From positions 1 through 25,932 of the forward strand of contig JBBIWA010000076.1 of assembly GCA_037439425.1 (NCBI GenBank): a stretch of 25,932 nucleotides of DNA. Reading direction: 5' to 3'. The notes under the pieces are model-generated. The model saw only the letters and a list, made by a program, of their open reading frames with translations, did no database searches and was not told the DNA's origin. This DNA comes from JBBIWA01 sp037439425 (GTDB lineage Bacteria; Acidobacteriota; Blastocatellia; RBC074). Each line of letters begins with the position of its first letter. Positions within the stretch are counted from its first letter, which is position 1. Below, in pieces: positions 7,652-15,779 of this stretch. Made by a program: the position numbers and the translations under genes.

Positions 7652-8701
7652 TTACCTTCTCACCTTCTCAAATAGCGGGCCAACTGCCCTCACTTTGCCC
7701 TCTCTGTCGAAACTGACGAGTATCGGTCCTGCCCCCACAACGTCAGTCCGAGTCGCGTATGCGTCATAAATCTGGGGAACCTCACCTTGTAGAATGTATA
7801 TAGGCGTATTAACTCCGTAACGCCGGGCATTGGATTTTAGACTGTCACCTGAGAAGTTCGGGGCGAAAACTGCAATAAGGTCCTGGCTCAATTTATTGCT
7901 TTGTTCCAAATCAGCAAGGTGCTTGATGTAGTTCTCTACTTGGCAGGATGAACAATCGGCAAGAAAAACCGCCAGGCTCTTGCCTGCCAAAGTAGTATTA
8001 CTCTTCAGCCAAGCCCCCGCGTTTTTGGAGGGGGGAGCCGTACTTGAGGTAATCAGTTCGACTCTTAGCGGCGGTGGGCTACTACCAAGGCGAAAGAACT
8101 CATAAGGCCGGGGCACATACAGGGAATAATCCACCTGGCCCAGCAAATATTTCTCTACGAGAATGCGCAATTCATGTTCTCTTGGGAATTCATAGGAAGC
8201 AAACTTCACTTTGCGGTTAGAATCTACTATTACTATTCCCCCATGAGGGTGCGAAGTGTCTATGCGCAGAGCCTTTTTCCAAGCCTGTTTGGCGTCATTG
8301 CTTATGGCAAATGATAGTCCAAATTTTTGTTTTATGTATCCTTCTTGCTCTGAGGTGCCAGTGTAAATGGCAACAACCTCTAAACCACGTTCTTTGTGCT
8401 TATTATAGAGAACATTTATGTAGTGAAGTATAGGGGGCGGAGCATTGACATTGATTACTGGAAGTAATAGGAGCTTCCAGTTTGATCTCAGAGTGGGTAC
8501 CTGTTGTTCGGGTAAATCTCGAATTATGAAGTCATATGGAAGCAACTCTTCTTTTCCGAGCCTGTCAGATTCACTGCCAAGAGCGAATAGAAATATGAGG
8601 ACATTTAAGCAGAGAATGACAATAATGATTACTATACCGAGCCTCTTATCTTCAACGTATGAACCTAGTTTGAAAATAATAGAGGAATTGCCTCTGAACA
8701 T
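7652..8701 (-). CDS. Membrane-anchored double thioredoxin-fold protein
   Basis: 349 residues. One transmembrane segment lies at about residues 21-42 (LGIVIIIVILCLNVLIFLFA), with the rest probably outside the membrane. Residues about 60-185 look like a peroxiredoxin/TlpA-type fold without catalytic cysteines (LHYINVLYNKHKERGLEVVAIY, then GGIVIVDSNRKV). Residues about 238-345 form a second thioredoxin-like domain with a CxxC motif, C250-S-S-C253 (AVFLADCSSCQVENYI), and the late strand GPILVSFDREGKVRAVG. It is the first gene of the cassette encoding cysteine-rich peptides, which suggests a role in their oxidation, reduction or isomerisation. The ATG at 8701 has no good Shine-Dalgarno, so the start is uncertain. 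Confidence 0.78.
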   Translation of the reverse strand: MFRGNSSIIFKLGSYVEDKRLGIVIIIVILCLNVLIFLFALGSESDRLGKEELLPYDFIIRDLPEQQVPTLRSNWKLLLLPVINVNAPPPILHYINVLYNKHKERGLEVVAIYTGTSEQEGYIKQKFGLSFAISNDAKQAWKKALRIDTSHPHGGIVIVDSNRKVKFASYEFPREHELRILVEKYLLGQVDYSLYVPRPYEFFRLGSSPPPLRVELITSSTAPPSKNAGAWLKSNTTLAGKSLAVFLADCSSCQVENYIKHLADLEQSNKLSQDLIAVFAPNFSGDSLKSNARRYGVNTPIYILQGEVPQIYDAYATRTDVVGAGPILVSFDREGKVRAVGPLFEKVRR

Positions 8702-9378
8702 AGAGTCTTAGTTTAATGATTGGCGGTTTATAGCATCAGCATCGTTATCTACTATAAAACATACGGATAGATTGACTCTCAACGGAGCTACTCTGCACCG
8801 GAGGTGCGTGGCTTTCTAAGCAGACCGAAATTTTCGGGCCAGGGTAAGTATCAATAACCCCACTGAGATGTACGTGCACTCCTGACCCTGCTAGCACTGT
8901 ATCGCCCATCATCACACTGCACAAGAAACCCCAAGGGGGAGAACTGCCAGCAGCTCAGAAGGCTGAAAACAAGCGACTCACTTCTCTTTGAGCCCGGTTG
9001 AACGATGTAGTCAAACCAATAAAATCAGCAAAGTCTCGTTATAGTACTGAGTAGTCCTGATCAAACCTCATTCAATGTAGAGGCAGCTCGGAGCAAGCTC
9101 TGACACCTGCCAGGCATTCTTTCAAAGTTCTTCATCCGCTTGCCCGATCATCTTCTCTCCCTCTGCGAGCAGCCCTCGAAGCTTTTCAATTAGCTTGCCT
9201 TTGCGCCAGTAGACAGCCATTGGTTGTTATCTTCATCTGTTTTGTGATCTGCAGTGCCGCTCACTCCTCGGCACAATAACTCCCTTTGATTGATCATCTT
9301 GTTTTTAGGAGACTAAATGCTCAGATAAGATACTGCCAGGCGAGCCTCAGAGCAAGCTCAAAGTATTGGCCGATCCTG
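8702..9378. other. Long intergenic region before the cysteine-peptide cassette
   Basis: About 680 bp. It should contain the cassette promoter; on the minus strand TATAGT (8756-8751) is a possible -10 box, but no well-spaced -35 is seen. One short possible ORF is listed separately at 9122-9220. Otherwise I see no gene. Confidence 0.4.
9122..9220 (-). CDS. Possible 32-residue helical microprotein
   Basis: An ATG at 9220 opens a 32-codon frame giving MAVYWRKGKLIEKLRGLLAE and a charged tail ending QADEEL. Composition is that of an amphipathic helix rather than of random translated DNA. There is no clear Shine-Dalgarno, and nothing similar is known to me. It lies between AraC copy 2 and the thioredoxin-like gene on the same strand. 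It may equally be a degraded gene end. Confidence 0.22.
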   Translation of the reverse strand: MAVYWRKGKLIEKLRGLLAEGEKMIGQADEEL

Positions 9379-9750
9379 CTATTTATTGGCCGATTCTGCT
9401 ACCTTGGCCTCATCGAGCAGTGTTTTAGTCCTCAGACCCTGCACCTTGTATCTGCCAGGGGACAGCCCCAAGGTCTTTTGAAAATCTCGAACGAAATGAC
9501 TTTCATCCATTCCTATCAGGGCTGCAATCTCCTTCACTTTCAGGGCTGAAGTCTCTAACAGCTCTTTTGCCTTCTGCATCCTGAGCAGTTTGAAGTAACA
9601 CCTGGGAGCCAGCCCCGTTTCTGCTTTGAACAGATGAGTGAGCCGCGAAGGAGAAAGGCCGACGGATTGAGCTAGTTCACTGAGAGAGAGCCGGCGGTTA
9701 AAGCCTGCGCTCGCCATCAGTTTGATTACCTTCTCCACTCTCTGATCCAC
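9379..9750 (-). CDS. AraC-type HTH regulator, copy 2
   Basis: 123 residues from a GTG at 9750 preceded by GAGGAGGGAAA, a strong Shine-Dalgarno. It is a lone AraC/XylS two-HTH domain (residues about 8-105), with no sensory domain. It is identical to copy 1 through residue 92 and differs at only six positions from there to residue 123, where this copy stops. It lies upstream of the thioredoxin/propeller/peptide cassette on the same strand, separated by about 680 bp, so it is a candidate regulator of that cassette. The compact size suggests this is the ancestral length and that copy 1 has gained a tail. Confidence 0.85.
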   Translation of the reverse strand: MDQRVEKVIKLMASAGFNRRLSLSELAQSVGLSPSRLTHLFKAETGLAPRCYFKLLRMQKAKELLETSALKVKEIAALIGMDESHFVRDFQKTLGLSPGRYKVQGLRTKTLLDEAKVAESANK

Positions 9751-9756
9751 TTTCCC
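9471..9756 (-). repeat. 286-bp exact repeat, copy 2 (AraC gene)
   Basis: Same bases as 2795-3080 in the same orientation. The direct repeats are 6.7 kb apart and enclose the whole cysteine-peptide cassette, so homologous recombination between them could delete it. Confidence 0.85.
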
Positions 9757-10647
9757 TCCTCTCGCCCACAGCGCCGTGCTCCGGCCACATGAGTTGCAAA
9801 GGGCTTAATGCGGGTCATTGCTCTATCACTCTGTGCTCTTGGGATAGCAGGAAAGAGGACGCCCCCCCCAGCGGCCATCCTGGTCAGGACCGCGCCCGCT
9901 TTACAGATTCCAGACTCCTCCCCTCAATTTTGGTGGCCCTACCATGAATAGACGCGTTTCGTCGCTGAAATTACCCATGTCATGAAAATTAATTTTCGAT
10001 CAAGGCCAACAAGCGGCACATCAAAGCGGTCAAGATCGAGCGCGCCGCGCGACTGGAATGACTGCGCAGCCACCATGCACTCGCTTTGATTGATTATGAA
10101 GCCGAGCGGTTTGGCCACTGGCGCGCAGCTTGATGAAGAGAGGAGGCTGTCACCCCAAGCTAACCGTGATTGACCAGGCCGCGATAGAAGGCGCGCTGCT
10201 GCGTCTGGCTGCTGGGAAAGAAAAATTGATCCTCAGGGGAACAAATTCTGACCGGGCGCGTGTGAGTAGTCGTAGCAGCAAGCTCACTGGGTTCACAGAT
10301 ATCTCTCCTGGCGGGTATAGCGGCTCACGCCCTAGTCTAGCCAAAAGCTTAGAAGTCGTGTCGCCAATTCCTGGCTCATTGGGGGAATTGGTTTTGAATT
10401 CCTTTCTTCCTGCCTGCTGGTCGTTGTCCTCACCGCTGCGCTGGAAGATTACCATCCGCTCTCAATCTGCCCCTTGAGAGGCTAACCACACTCCATCAGT
10501 CGCGAGCAACGATTTTGCTGCGAATCATCTGCTCGTGTCGAAATTCAATCAATAGGCTGGGCGCTGCCTCCAGACTGGCCTTGTTCACCTCCTGCGGTTG
10601 CTCTCGGGCAGCTGCAGGAGAAAGACTTGCGGAAGGAAGGGAGAGTG
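9751..10647. other. Gene-poor interval
   Basis: About 900 bp. It contains the third copy of the AraC upstream motif (9940-9976), a perfect 14-bp palindrome GAAAATTAATTTTC (9984-9997) and short frames without starts, such as FSIKANKRHIKAVKIERAAR ending at 10061 on the plus strand, which may be a gene relic. Nothing else is supportable. Confidence 0.4.
9940..9976 (-). promoter_or_regulatory. 36-bp motif, copy C, upstream of AraC copy 2
   Basis: It begins TACCATGAATAGACGCGTTT and matches copies A and B. Left of it, TTCCAGA and CAATTTTGGTGGCCC resemble the context of copy A. It lies 190 bp upstream of the AraC copy 2 start, about 100 bp farther than copy A is from its gene, so extra DNA sits between motif and gene here. 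Confidence 0.45.
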
Positions 10648-13600
10648 ATGAAGCAGACTACCGAGTTAGCAATCCGCAGGAAACACTCCGGGTTATTCTT
10701 TTTGACGCTTTGCATACTATCTTTCGCTATCCTGGTGGCAGTCAATCGAGTCTGGCGCTCAGCCACGATTGAGCTGGCGCCTTCGGCTCTGGATGGCGCG
10801 GTCAAAGCGTATATTCACCAAGCCTATGGCAACTTGCCTTTGAGTTTTGAGACCAATCGGGGGCAAGCCCGAGAGCCAGTTAAATTCCTCTCGCGCGGCC
10901 CTGGCTACACGTTATATTTGACGCCGACCGAAGCAGTGCTCACCTGGCCAGAGGCTGAAAGAGGTCAGGTGAATGATGAAAAGGAGGCAACTCCTTCATC
11001 CTCCATCCTTCATCCCTCATCCCTGACCGAGGTACGACTGAAGCTGGTGGGAGCAAGCCAGCAAGCGCATATCAGCGGGTTGGATGAATTGCCCGGCAAG
11101 AGCCATTACTTTCTGGGCCAGGATCCTAAACAATGGCTGACCAATATCCCCACCTACTGCAAGGTCAAGTATGAGGCGGTCTATCCGGGCATAGACCTGA
11201 TCTACTATGGCCGCCAGCAGCAGCTTGAGTTTGACTTTCTCATCGCGCCGGGAGCTGATCCGAAGGTAATCAAACTAAGTTTTGCAGGAGTTGAGTCACT
11301 GCGACTGGACGAAGAGGGCGATCTCATTCTTGAGACGAAAGCAGGCAAACTGCGACAGCATCGGCCAATAGTCTATCAGATGGTGGCAGGAATCAGACGA
11401 GAGATTGCAGGCAGCTACGTCCAGACCGGGCGTAACGAAGCTGGTTTTGAAATCGGTGAGTATGATACCAGTCGACCGCTGGTAATTGATCCGGTGCTGA
11501 GTTATGCCACCTTCCTCGGTGGCAGCGGGCGGGATAGCGGGCAGGCGATTGCCGTTGATGCGGCTGGCAATGCTTTTGTCACAGGACTAGCTAGCTCTAC
11601 CTTTCCCACAACTCCTGGCGCGCTTCAGCCAGGCGATACGCCTAGCGTCTTTGTGACGAAGTTGAATGCTACTGGCACTGCGCTTATTTACTCAGCCGTC
11701 ATCGGCGGCAGCGACTATGATAAAGGTTACGGGATTGCTGTGGATGGCGCGGGCAACGCTTACGTGACTGGGGTGACCCGCTCTGGTGATTTTCCCACCA
11801 CGACAGGCGCGTTCCAGACCCAGCGTGGCGGTGGCATTAGCGATGCTTTTGTGGCCAAGCTGAATCCGGCAGGCAATACGCTCATCTACTCCACTTATCT
11901 TGGGGGCGCGCCCGCAGCTTTGGGCCTCGATGGGCTGGCCTCGTTTGGGCTCGAAGGCGAAGCAGGCTTGAGCGTCGCGGTTAACACCGGTGGCTACGTT
12001 TATGTAACGGGAGTGACCAATTCGGACCAATTTCCGACCACCTCGGGCGCTTTTCAGACCAGCTTCGGCGGTTATCTCGATGCCTTCGTGACTGAGTTGG
12101 CTGCCGATGGCAGCCAGCTCGTCTATTCAACTTACCTGGGTGGTGGCGGCCTTGATTACGCAGCTGGTCTGGCAGTTGACATTGCGGGGCAGGTTTACCT
12201 GAGTGGGCTGACGACTTTCTCCTGTGCGCCGCCCTTTCTTACTCGGGTTACTCCCTTTCCCACAACCCCAGGAGCCTTCCAGACAGATGACGGTGGCGTG
12301 TGCAGCTTTTTTGCCTTCGTCACCAAGTTGGGCGCGGCGGGTAGCTCACTCCTATACTCGACCCTGCTAGGTCAGCGAGAGAGCTGGGGGACTGCTATCG
12401 CGGTGGACACCAGCGGGCATGCTTATGTTACCGGATTTGCCAATCCCGCTTTTTACCCGACCACTCCGGGCGCTTTCCAGATTACGGTGCCTGAAGCAGG
12501 CTGCTTTGTGACGAAGTTAAATCCAACCGGGACGGCGCTCATCTATTCAACTCTCCTGCGCGGCGGGACCAGCTTTGGCATTGTGGTGGACGGTTTGGGT
12601 CAGGCTCATGTGACGGGCGCGGCCAACGCAGCTATCTTCCCTGTTACTCAAGGGCCCCAGGATGCTGAAGAGAGTGGAGCTTTTGTGGCCAAGTTCAACG
12701 CCGAAGGCAGTGCGCTCGTTTACTCTCTCTTCCTGCGCGGTGGCGTTGGCTATGGAATAGCTCTGGATGCTGCTGGCGCTGCTTATGTGACAGGAGAGGC
12801 AGGAGAAGGATTCTCCACACTCATCACGCCCGGCGCTTTTCAGAGCAGAATCAACAGCGACGGCAGCTCCCATTCCGATGCTTTTGTGGCGAAGGTCTCT
12901 GAGTCTCCTCTCCCGCCAACCTCTACGCCTACTCCAACGCCCACACCAGCGATCACAGCCTACTACAACATCAGCGGTCGTTTGACCGATCGCAGCGGTA
13001 AGGGGCTGCCGAACATGGAGGTGGCTTTGGAAGATACGGGGCGGAGGGTTACTTTCACTGACCGCAGCGGGTACTATCGGTTCAGCACTCTGCCCGGCGG
13101 CAGCACCTACAAGGTGATTGCGCAGCCTCAGGGGCCGACAGTTCATTTCACGACCTACTACCCCAATCCCGGCTATGTAATCTTCCGGAACTTGAGCCGA
13201 GATGAAGTGGCCAACTTCACTTACAATCTCACTTCGCCGTGGGTGCCCCCAGATGCGACCCCGACGCCCACGCCCACTCCTGTGCCCACGCCCAAGCCAA
13301 GCCCCGCGCCACAAGCGGATGGAGAGGTCCTCAATCCGGGCTTCGAGCAAGGCGGCCTGCATTGGATCAGCAGTGGCCTGGTCAGTTTTGATCGAGGTGT
13401 GGCCAGGCTCACTCCCAGCTCGTTTTACTCTCCTGCTTCCGTTTTGCAGTGGGTGCAGCTCACGCCAGGCGCGACTTATGAGCTATCGGCCGAAATCTCC
13501 ACTGATGGGAGAGCTGCCGTCTCGCTCGGAGTGAAGTGGGAAGATTATAGTGACGGACCGGCTCAGCCTGACAGTAAGTTCGGCTCTCAATCCGAAGTGC

Positions 13601-13725
13601 GGCGAGTCCGCTTCATTGTGCCTCACGGCATGCCGCAGGTCGGAATTTACTGCAAGGCAACCGGCTCGGCGACCAACCGCAACTGGGCCACGGTGGATAA
13701 CTTCAGACTGACGCGCCTTAACTAA
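10648..13725 (+). CDS. SBBP-repeat beta-propeller surface protein
   Basis: 1025 residues from the ATG at 10648, chosen for the GGGAG just upstream; a TTG seven codons earlier is less likely. Residues about 15-34 form a signal or anchor. Residues about 50-270 match the DUF7948-type domain that precedes SBBP repeats (FETNRGQ, SHYFLGQDP, YPGIDLIYYG, LEFDFLIAPGADP). About 284-750 carries SBBP repeats, recognisable as YATFLGG, AVDAAGNAFVTG and FPTTPGA cycles. Two Pro/Thr linkers (about 755-768 and 868-888) flank a carboxypeptidase-regulatory-like domain (ISGRLTDRSGKGLPNMEVAL). The last 130 residues resemble a carbohydrate-binding jelly roll (NPGFEQGGLHW, WVQLTPGATYELSAEI). It is probably cell-surface or secreted; its ligand is unknown. 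It is the only large plus-strand gene here. Confidence 0.9.
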   Translation: MKQTTELAIRRKHSGLFFLTLCILSFAILVAVNRVWRSATIELAPSALDGAVKAYIHQAYGNLPLSFETNRGQAREPVKFLSRGPGYTLYLTPTEAVLTWPEAERGQVNDEKEATPSSSILHPSSLTEVRLKLVGASQQAHISGLDELPGKSHYFLGQDPKQWLTNIPTYCKVKYEAVYPGIDLIYYGRQQQLEFDFLIAPGADPKVIKLSFAGVESLRLDEEGDLILETKAGKLRQHRPIVYQMVAGIRREIAGSYVQTGRNEAGFEIGEYDTSRPLVIDPVLSYATFLGGSGRDSGQAIAVDAAGNAFVTGLASSTFPTTPGALQPGDTPSVFVTKLNATGTALIYSAVIGGSDYDKGYGIAVDGAGNAYVTGVTRSGDFPTTTGAFQTQRGGGISDAFVAKLNPAGNTLIYSTYLGGAPAALGLDGLASFGLEGEAGLSVAVNTGGYVYVTGVTNSDQFPTTSGAFQTSFGGYLDAFVTELAADGSQLVYSTYLGGGGLDYAAGLAVDIAGQVYLSGLTTFSCAPPFLTRVTPFPTTPGAFQTDDGGVCSFFAFVTKLGAAGSSLLYSTLLGQRESWGTAIAVDTSGHAYVTGFANPAFYPTTPGAFQITVPEAGCFVTKLNPTGTALIYSTLLRGGTSFGIVVDGLGQAHVTGAANAAIFPVTQGPQDAEESGAFVAKFNAEGSALVYSLFLRGGVGYGIALDAAGAAYVTGEAGEGFSTLITPGAFQSRINSDGSSHSDAFVAKVSESPLPPTSTPTPTPTPAITAYYNISGRLTDRSGKGLPNMEVALEDTGRRVTFTDRSGYYRFSTLPGGSTYKVIAQPQGPTVHFTTYYPNPGYVIFRNLSRDEVANFTYNLTSPWVPPDATPTPTPTPVPTPKPSPAPQADGEVLNPGFEQGGLHWISSGLVSFDRGVARLTPSSFYSPASVLQWVQLTPGATYELSAEISTDGRAAVSLGVKWEDYSDGPAQPDSKFGSQSEVRRVRFIVPHGMPQVGIYCKATGSATNRNWATVDNFRLTRLN

Positions 13726-13767
13726 GGCAAGAGAGCAAGGCGGCGGCTCTAGCAGTTTGCGGTTGAA

Positions 13768-13870
13768 TGAATAAGTGCCAGCTGACCATTGGCCAGAAGC
13801 TCGTCTACTAACACTACTACAGGTGGGATGGGCATAATTGAATAGGTGCCAGCTGACCACTGGCCAGAAG
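13768..13870 (+). repeat. 32-bp direct repeat pair
   Basis: Copies at 13768-13799 and 13839-13870 share GTGCCAGCTGACCA followed by TGGCCAGAAG and differ at two positions. Each contains TGGCCA and CAGCTG palindromes. Function unknown. Confidence 0.7.
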
Positions 13871-13930
13871 AGGACTGGTCGCTGGACAAAAATCTGTGCC
13901 GCTCACGCACGAGCCAAGATTTCGAGCCAC

Positions 13931-14014
13931 TGATCAGTCCTCATTGATTGTCTACTTACATGACTTGGTAAGTTAGCCGGAAATCCATTTGTGGCGCACA
14001 CTGAGGACTGATCA
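13931..14014. repeat. 13-bp perfect inverted repeat
   Basis: TGATCAGTCCTCA at 13931-13943 is mirrored exactly by TGAGGACTGATCA at 14002-14014, with 58 bp between. The word CTGA(T/C)CA recurs in other gaps of this window (around 19410-19440), suggesting a dispersed repeat family. Confidence 0.65.
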
Positions 14015-14332
14015 CTGAAGCTTGGCGCCTGAAACTCTAACCAAGTAGTCGTCGCCTCAGGTGAAAGAGGTCCGGCCAACTTCAGCCCAAATCCACGGCT
14101 CAGAAAATGATGAAAGCGATTGCGCTTAGTATTCATCGGCCTTCCCGCCATAGGCAGCCCCCTTTCGCTTCTCACTCAACAGGTAAAAGGGCAAGAGAGC
14201 AGAAAGGCCCGTCTTGATTGGGCGCAGTTGCCTTTTCGCGTCCTTTAAGCGTGAATTTAGGCTAAAGTTGCTCGGACATTTTCCGCAGGAGTCTTTCAGG
14301 TCGTTACGGACGACGCCCTGAGATGATGAAAC

Positions 14333-14421
14333 CCTGGGTACGCACGCTTCTAGCGTGCTTGCTTTGCAACATTGGCGCGCTTGCCGCAAGTCGAGCACGC
14401 AAGGATGCGTGCGTAGCCAGG
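14333..14421. repeat. Large hairpin repeat downstream of phoR
   Basis: CCTGGGTACGCACGC (14333-14347) pairs with GCGTGCGTAGCCAGG (14407-14421) with one mismatch in 15. A smaller hairpin, GCACGC-TTCTA-GCGTGC, lies at 14342-14358. On the plus strand the large stem is followed by ATTTTTTG, like a terminator. It lies just beyond the phoR stop (14439) and may end or stabilise that transcript, or be a REP-like dispersed element. Confidence 0.6.
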
Positions 14422-14438
14422 ATTTTTTGAAGAGCCAA

Positions 14439-15779
14439 TCACAAGGCGGCAGATGGTTGATGAGCTTCGGCAGCGATAGTTTGGGCGCCAACTTGTTGAG
14501 CGCGGTGCGGCAATCTGATCATGAACTCAGAGCCGGCATCAACCCTGCTGCTTACGTAAACTTCGCCGCCGTGCGCGCGCGCCAGATGCTTGACAATGGC
14601 CAGTCCCAGCCCTGTACCACCTTGCTCGCGTGAACGAGCTTTGTCCACTCTATAGAAACGCTCAAACACGCGCGGCAAATGCTCAGCTGGGATTCCGATG
14701 CCGGTGTCGCGAACTTTGATGAGCAGGTAGCTACCATCCTCTGTCTGCTCTGCACCGACGATAACCTCGCCCTGAGGACGATTGAACTTGATAGCATTGT
14801 CTACCAGGTTGATCATAATCTGCGCCAAGCGATGGCGGTCAGCCACTACCAGACAATCCGCCGCGACTTCATTACGCAAGCGCACTTGCTGCTTTTCGCA
14901 GCGCGGCCCCAGCTCGGTGAAGACTTCATCCACGACTTGGCTGAGCGGCACCTGCTCAAGTGTCAGATTGACGGCACCGGATTCAATGGCCGAAAGCTCG
15001 GAGATGTCATTGACCAGGTTGCGCATCCGCTCAGCATTACGCTGGATGATTGTCAAAAAGCGCAGGCGATTCTCTTCATCCTCAAGTCCACCATTGAGCA
15101 ACGTTTCGACATAAGCCGTAATTGACGCCAGTGGGGTGCGCAGCTCGTGCGAGACGTTGGTCAAAAACTCCTGGCGGACGCGCTCCAGCCGTTCTAGTTT
15201 CGTGATGTCAAGAAAAGCCCCGACCACGCCATCAACTTGAATCCCCTCCAGTCTGAGCGGAGCGGCGTGCAGATGCAGCAGGCGTTTGTCGTAGCCGGTC
15301 CATAACTCGACGCGGGCCTCGGCCGGCTCTCTCGTTTGGAGCGCCTGCGCGAAAGCACGGTGGACTTGAGGATCGCGGCTGATTTCAGTCAAGCGTGAAA
15401 TGGCCTGCCTATTCAAACTGAACAATCTGCGGGCGGCATCGTTCACAAGCAGCACCCGAAAGTGGCGGTCAGTAATCACCAGGCCCTCATCAATCGAAGC
15501 GACGATGGAGCGCAGCAACTGGCTGTGATGCCGGGCGGTGTCCAGCGACTGGCGCAGTTGTTCGTTACTAGCTTCCCGCTCGCGCAATTGCCGGGCCTGC
15601 TGTTTGATGATGTAGCGGGCAGTGAGGAAGCTGATCAGGCCCACTACGAGGGTGGTGATGAGGTGTGAGGCGAGCAGGCTCAAGGTGGGAAAGAGTAGCC
15701 ATTTCACTGTTTCGTAGCTGGCAAAGAGCACCACCATCGTGATGGTAGCCAGAATGATTTGTCTCTTTTCTCTACTCAT
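14439..15779 (-). CDS. phoR: Phosphate-regulon sensor histidine kinase PhoR
   Basis: 446 residues from the ATG at 15779, which shares its A with the phoB stop (TGATG), so translation is coupled. Two hydrophobic segments near the N-terminus (about 8-28 and 30-54) anchor it. A PAS-like domain follows (about 95-195, IVASIDEGLVITDRHFRVLL). The HisKA motif FLTNVSHELRTPL places the phosphorylated His at residue 211. The ATPase domain has the N box (INLVDNAIKFN), G1 (DTGIGIP), F (FERFYRVD) and G2 (GTGLGLAIVKHL) boxes, all intact. There is no large periplasmic loop, as usual for PhoR, which senses phosphate through the Pst transporter and PhoU. Gene order supports the name. Confidence 0.9.
   Translation of the reverse strand: MSREKRQIILATITMVVLFASYETVKWLLFPTLSLLASHLITTLVVGLISFLTARYIIKQQARQLREREASNEQLRQSLDTARHHSQLLRSIVASIDEGLVITDRHFRVLLVNDAARRLFSLNRQAISRLTEISRDPQVHRAFAQALQTREPAEARVELWTGYDKRLLHLHAAPLRLEGIQVDGVVGAFLDITKLERLERVRQEFLTNVSHELRTPLASITAYVETLLNGGLEDEENRLRFLTIIQRNAERMRNLVNDISELSAIESGAVNLTLEQVPLSQVVDEVFTELGPRCEKQQVRLRNEVAADCLVVADRHRLAQIMINLVDNAIKFNRPQGEVIVGAEQTEDGSYLLIKVRDTGIGIPAEHLPRVFERFYRVDKARSREQGGTGLGLAIVKHLARAHGGEVYVSSRVDAGSEFMIRLPHRAQQVGAQTIAAEAHQPSAAL

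Larger units (their letters stand above)
13726..14438. other. Repeat-rich gene-free interval
   Basis: About 710 bp between the convergent SBBP and phoR genes. It contains a 32-bp direct repeat, a 13-bp inverted repeat and a large hairpin, each listed separately. Frames seen here show no start signals or recognisable proteins. Confidence 0.5.

Noticed and set aside
9984..9997. Perfect palindrome GAAAATTAATTTTC
   Set aside because: AT-rich palindromes of this length occur by chance, and nothing nearby shows use as an operator.
10130..10477. 115- and 101-codon frames on opposite strands
   Set aside because: Neither has a ribosome site or a recognisable product; both read like noncoding DNA.
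12547..13362. 271-codon frame antisense to the SBBP gene
   Set aside because: An Arg/Gly-rich shadow of GC-rich codons; the plus-strand protein has clear repeats and domains.
13768..13870. Possible CRISPR array
   Set aside because: Only two repeat copies, no further spacers and no cas genes.
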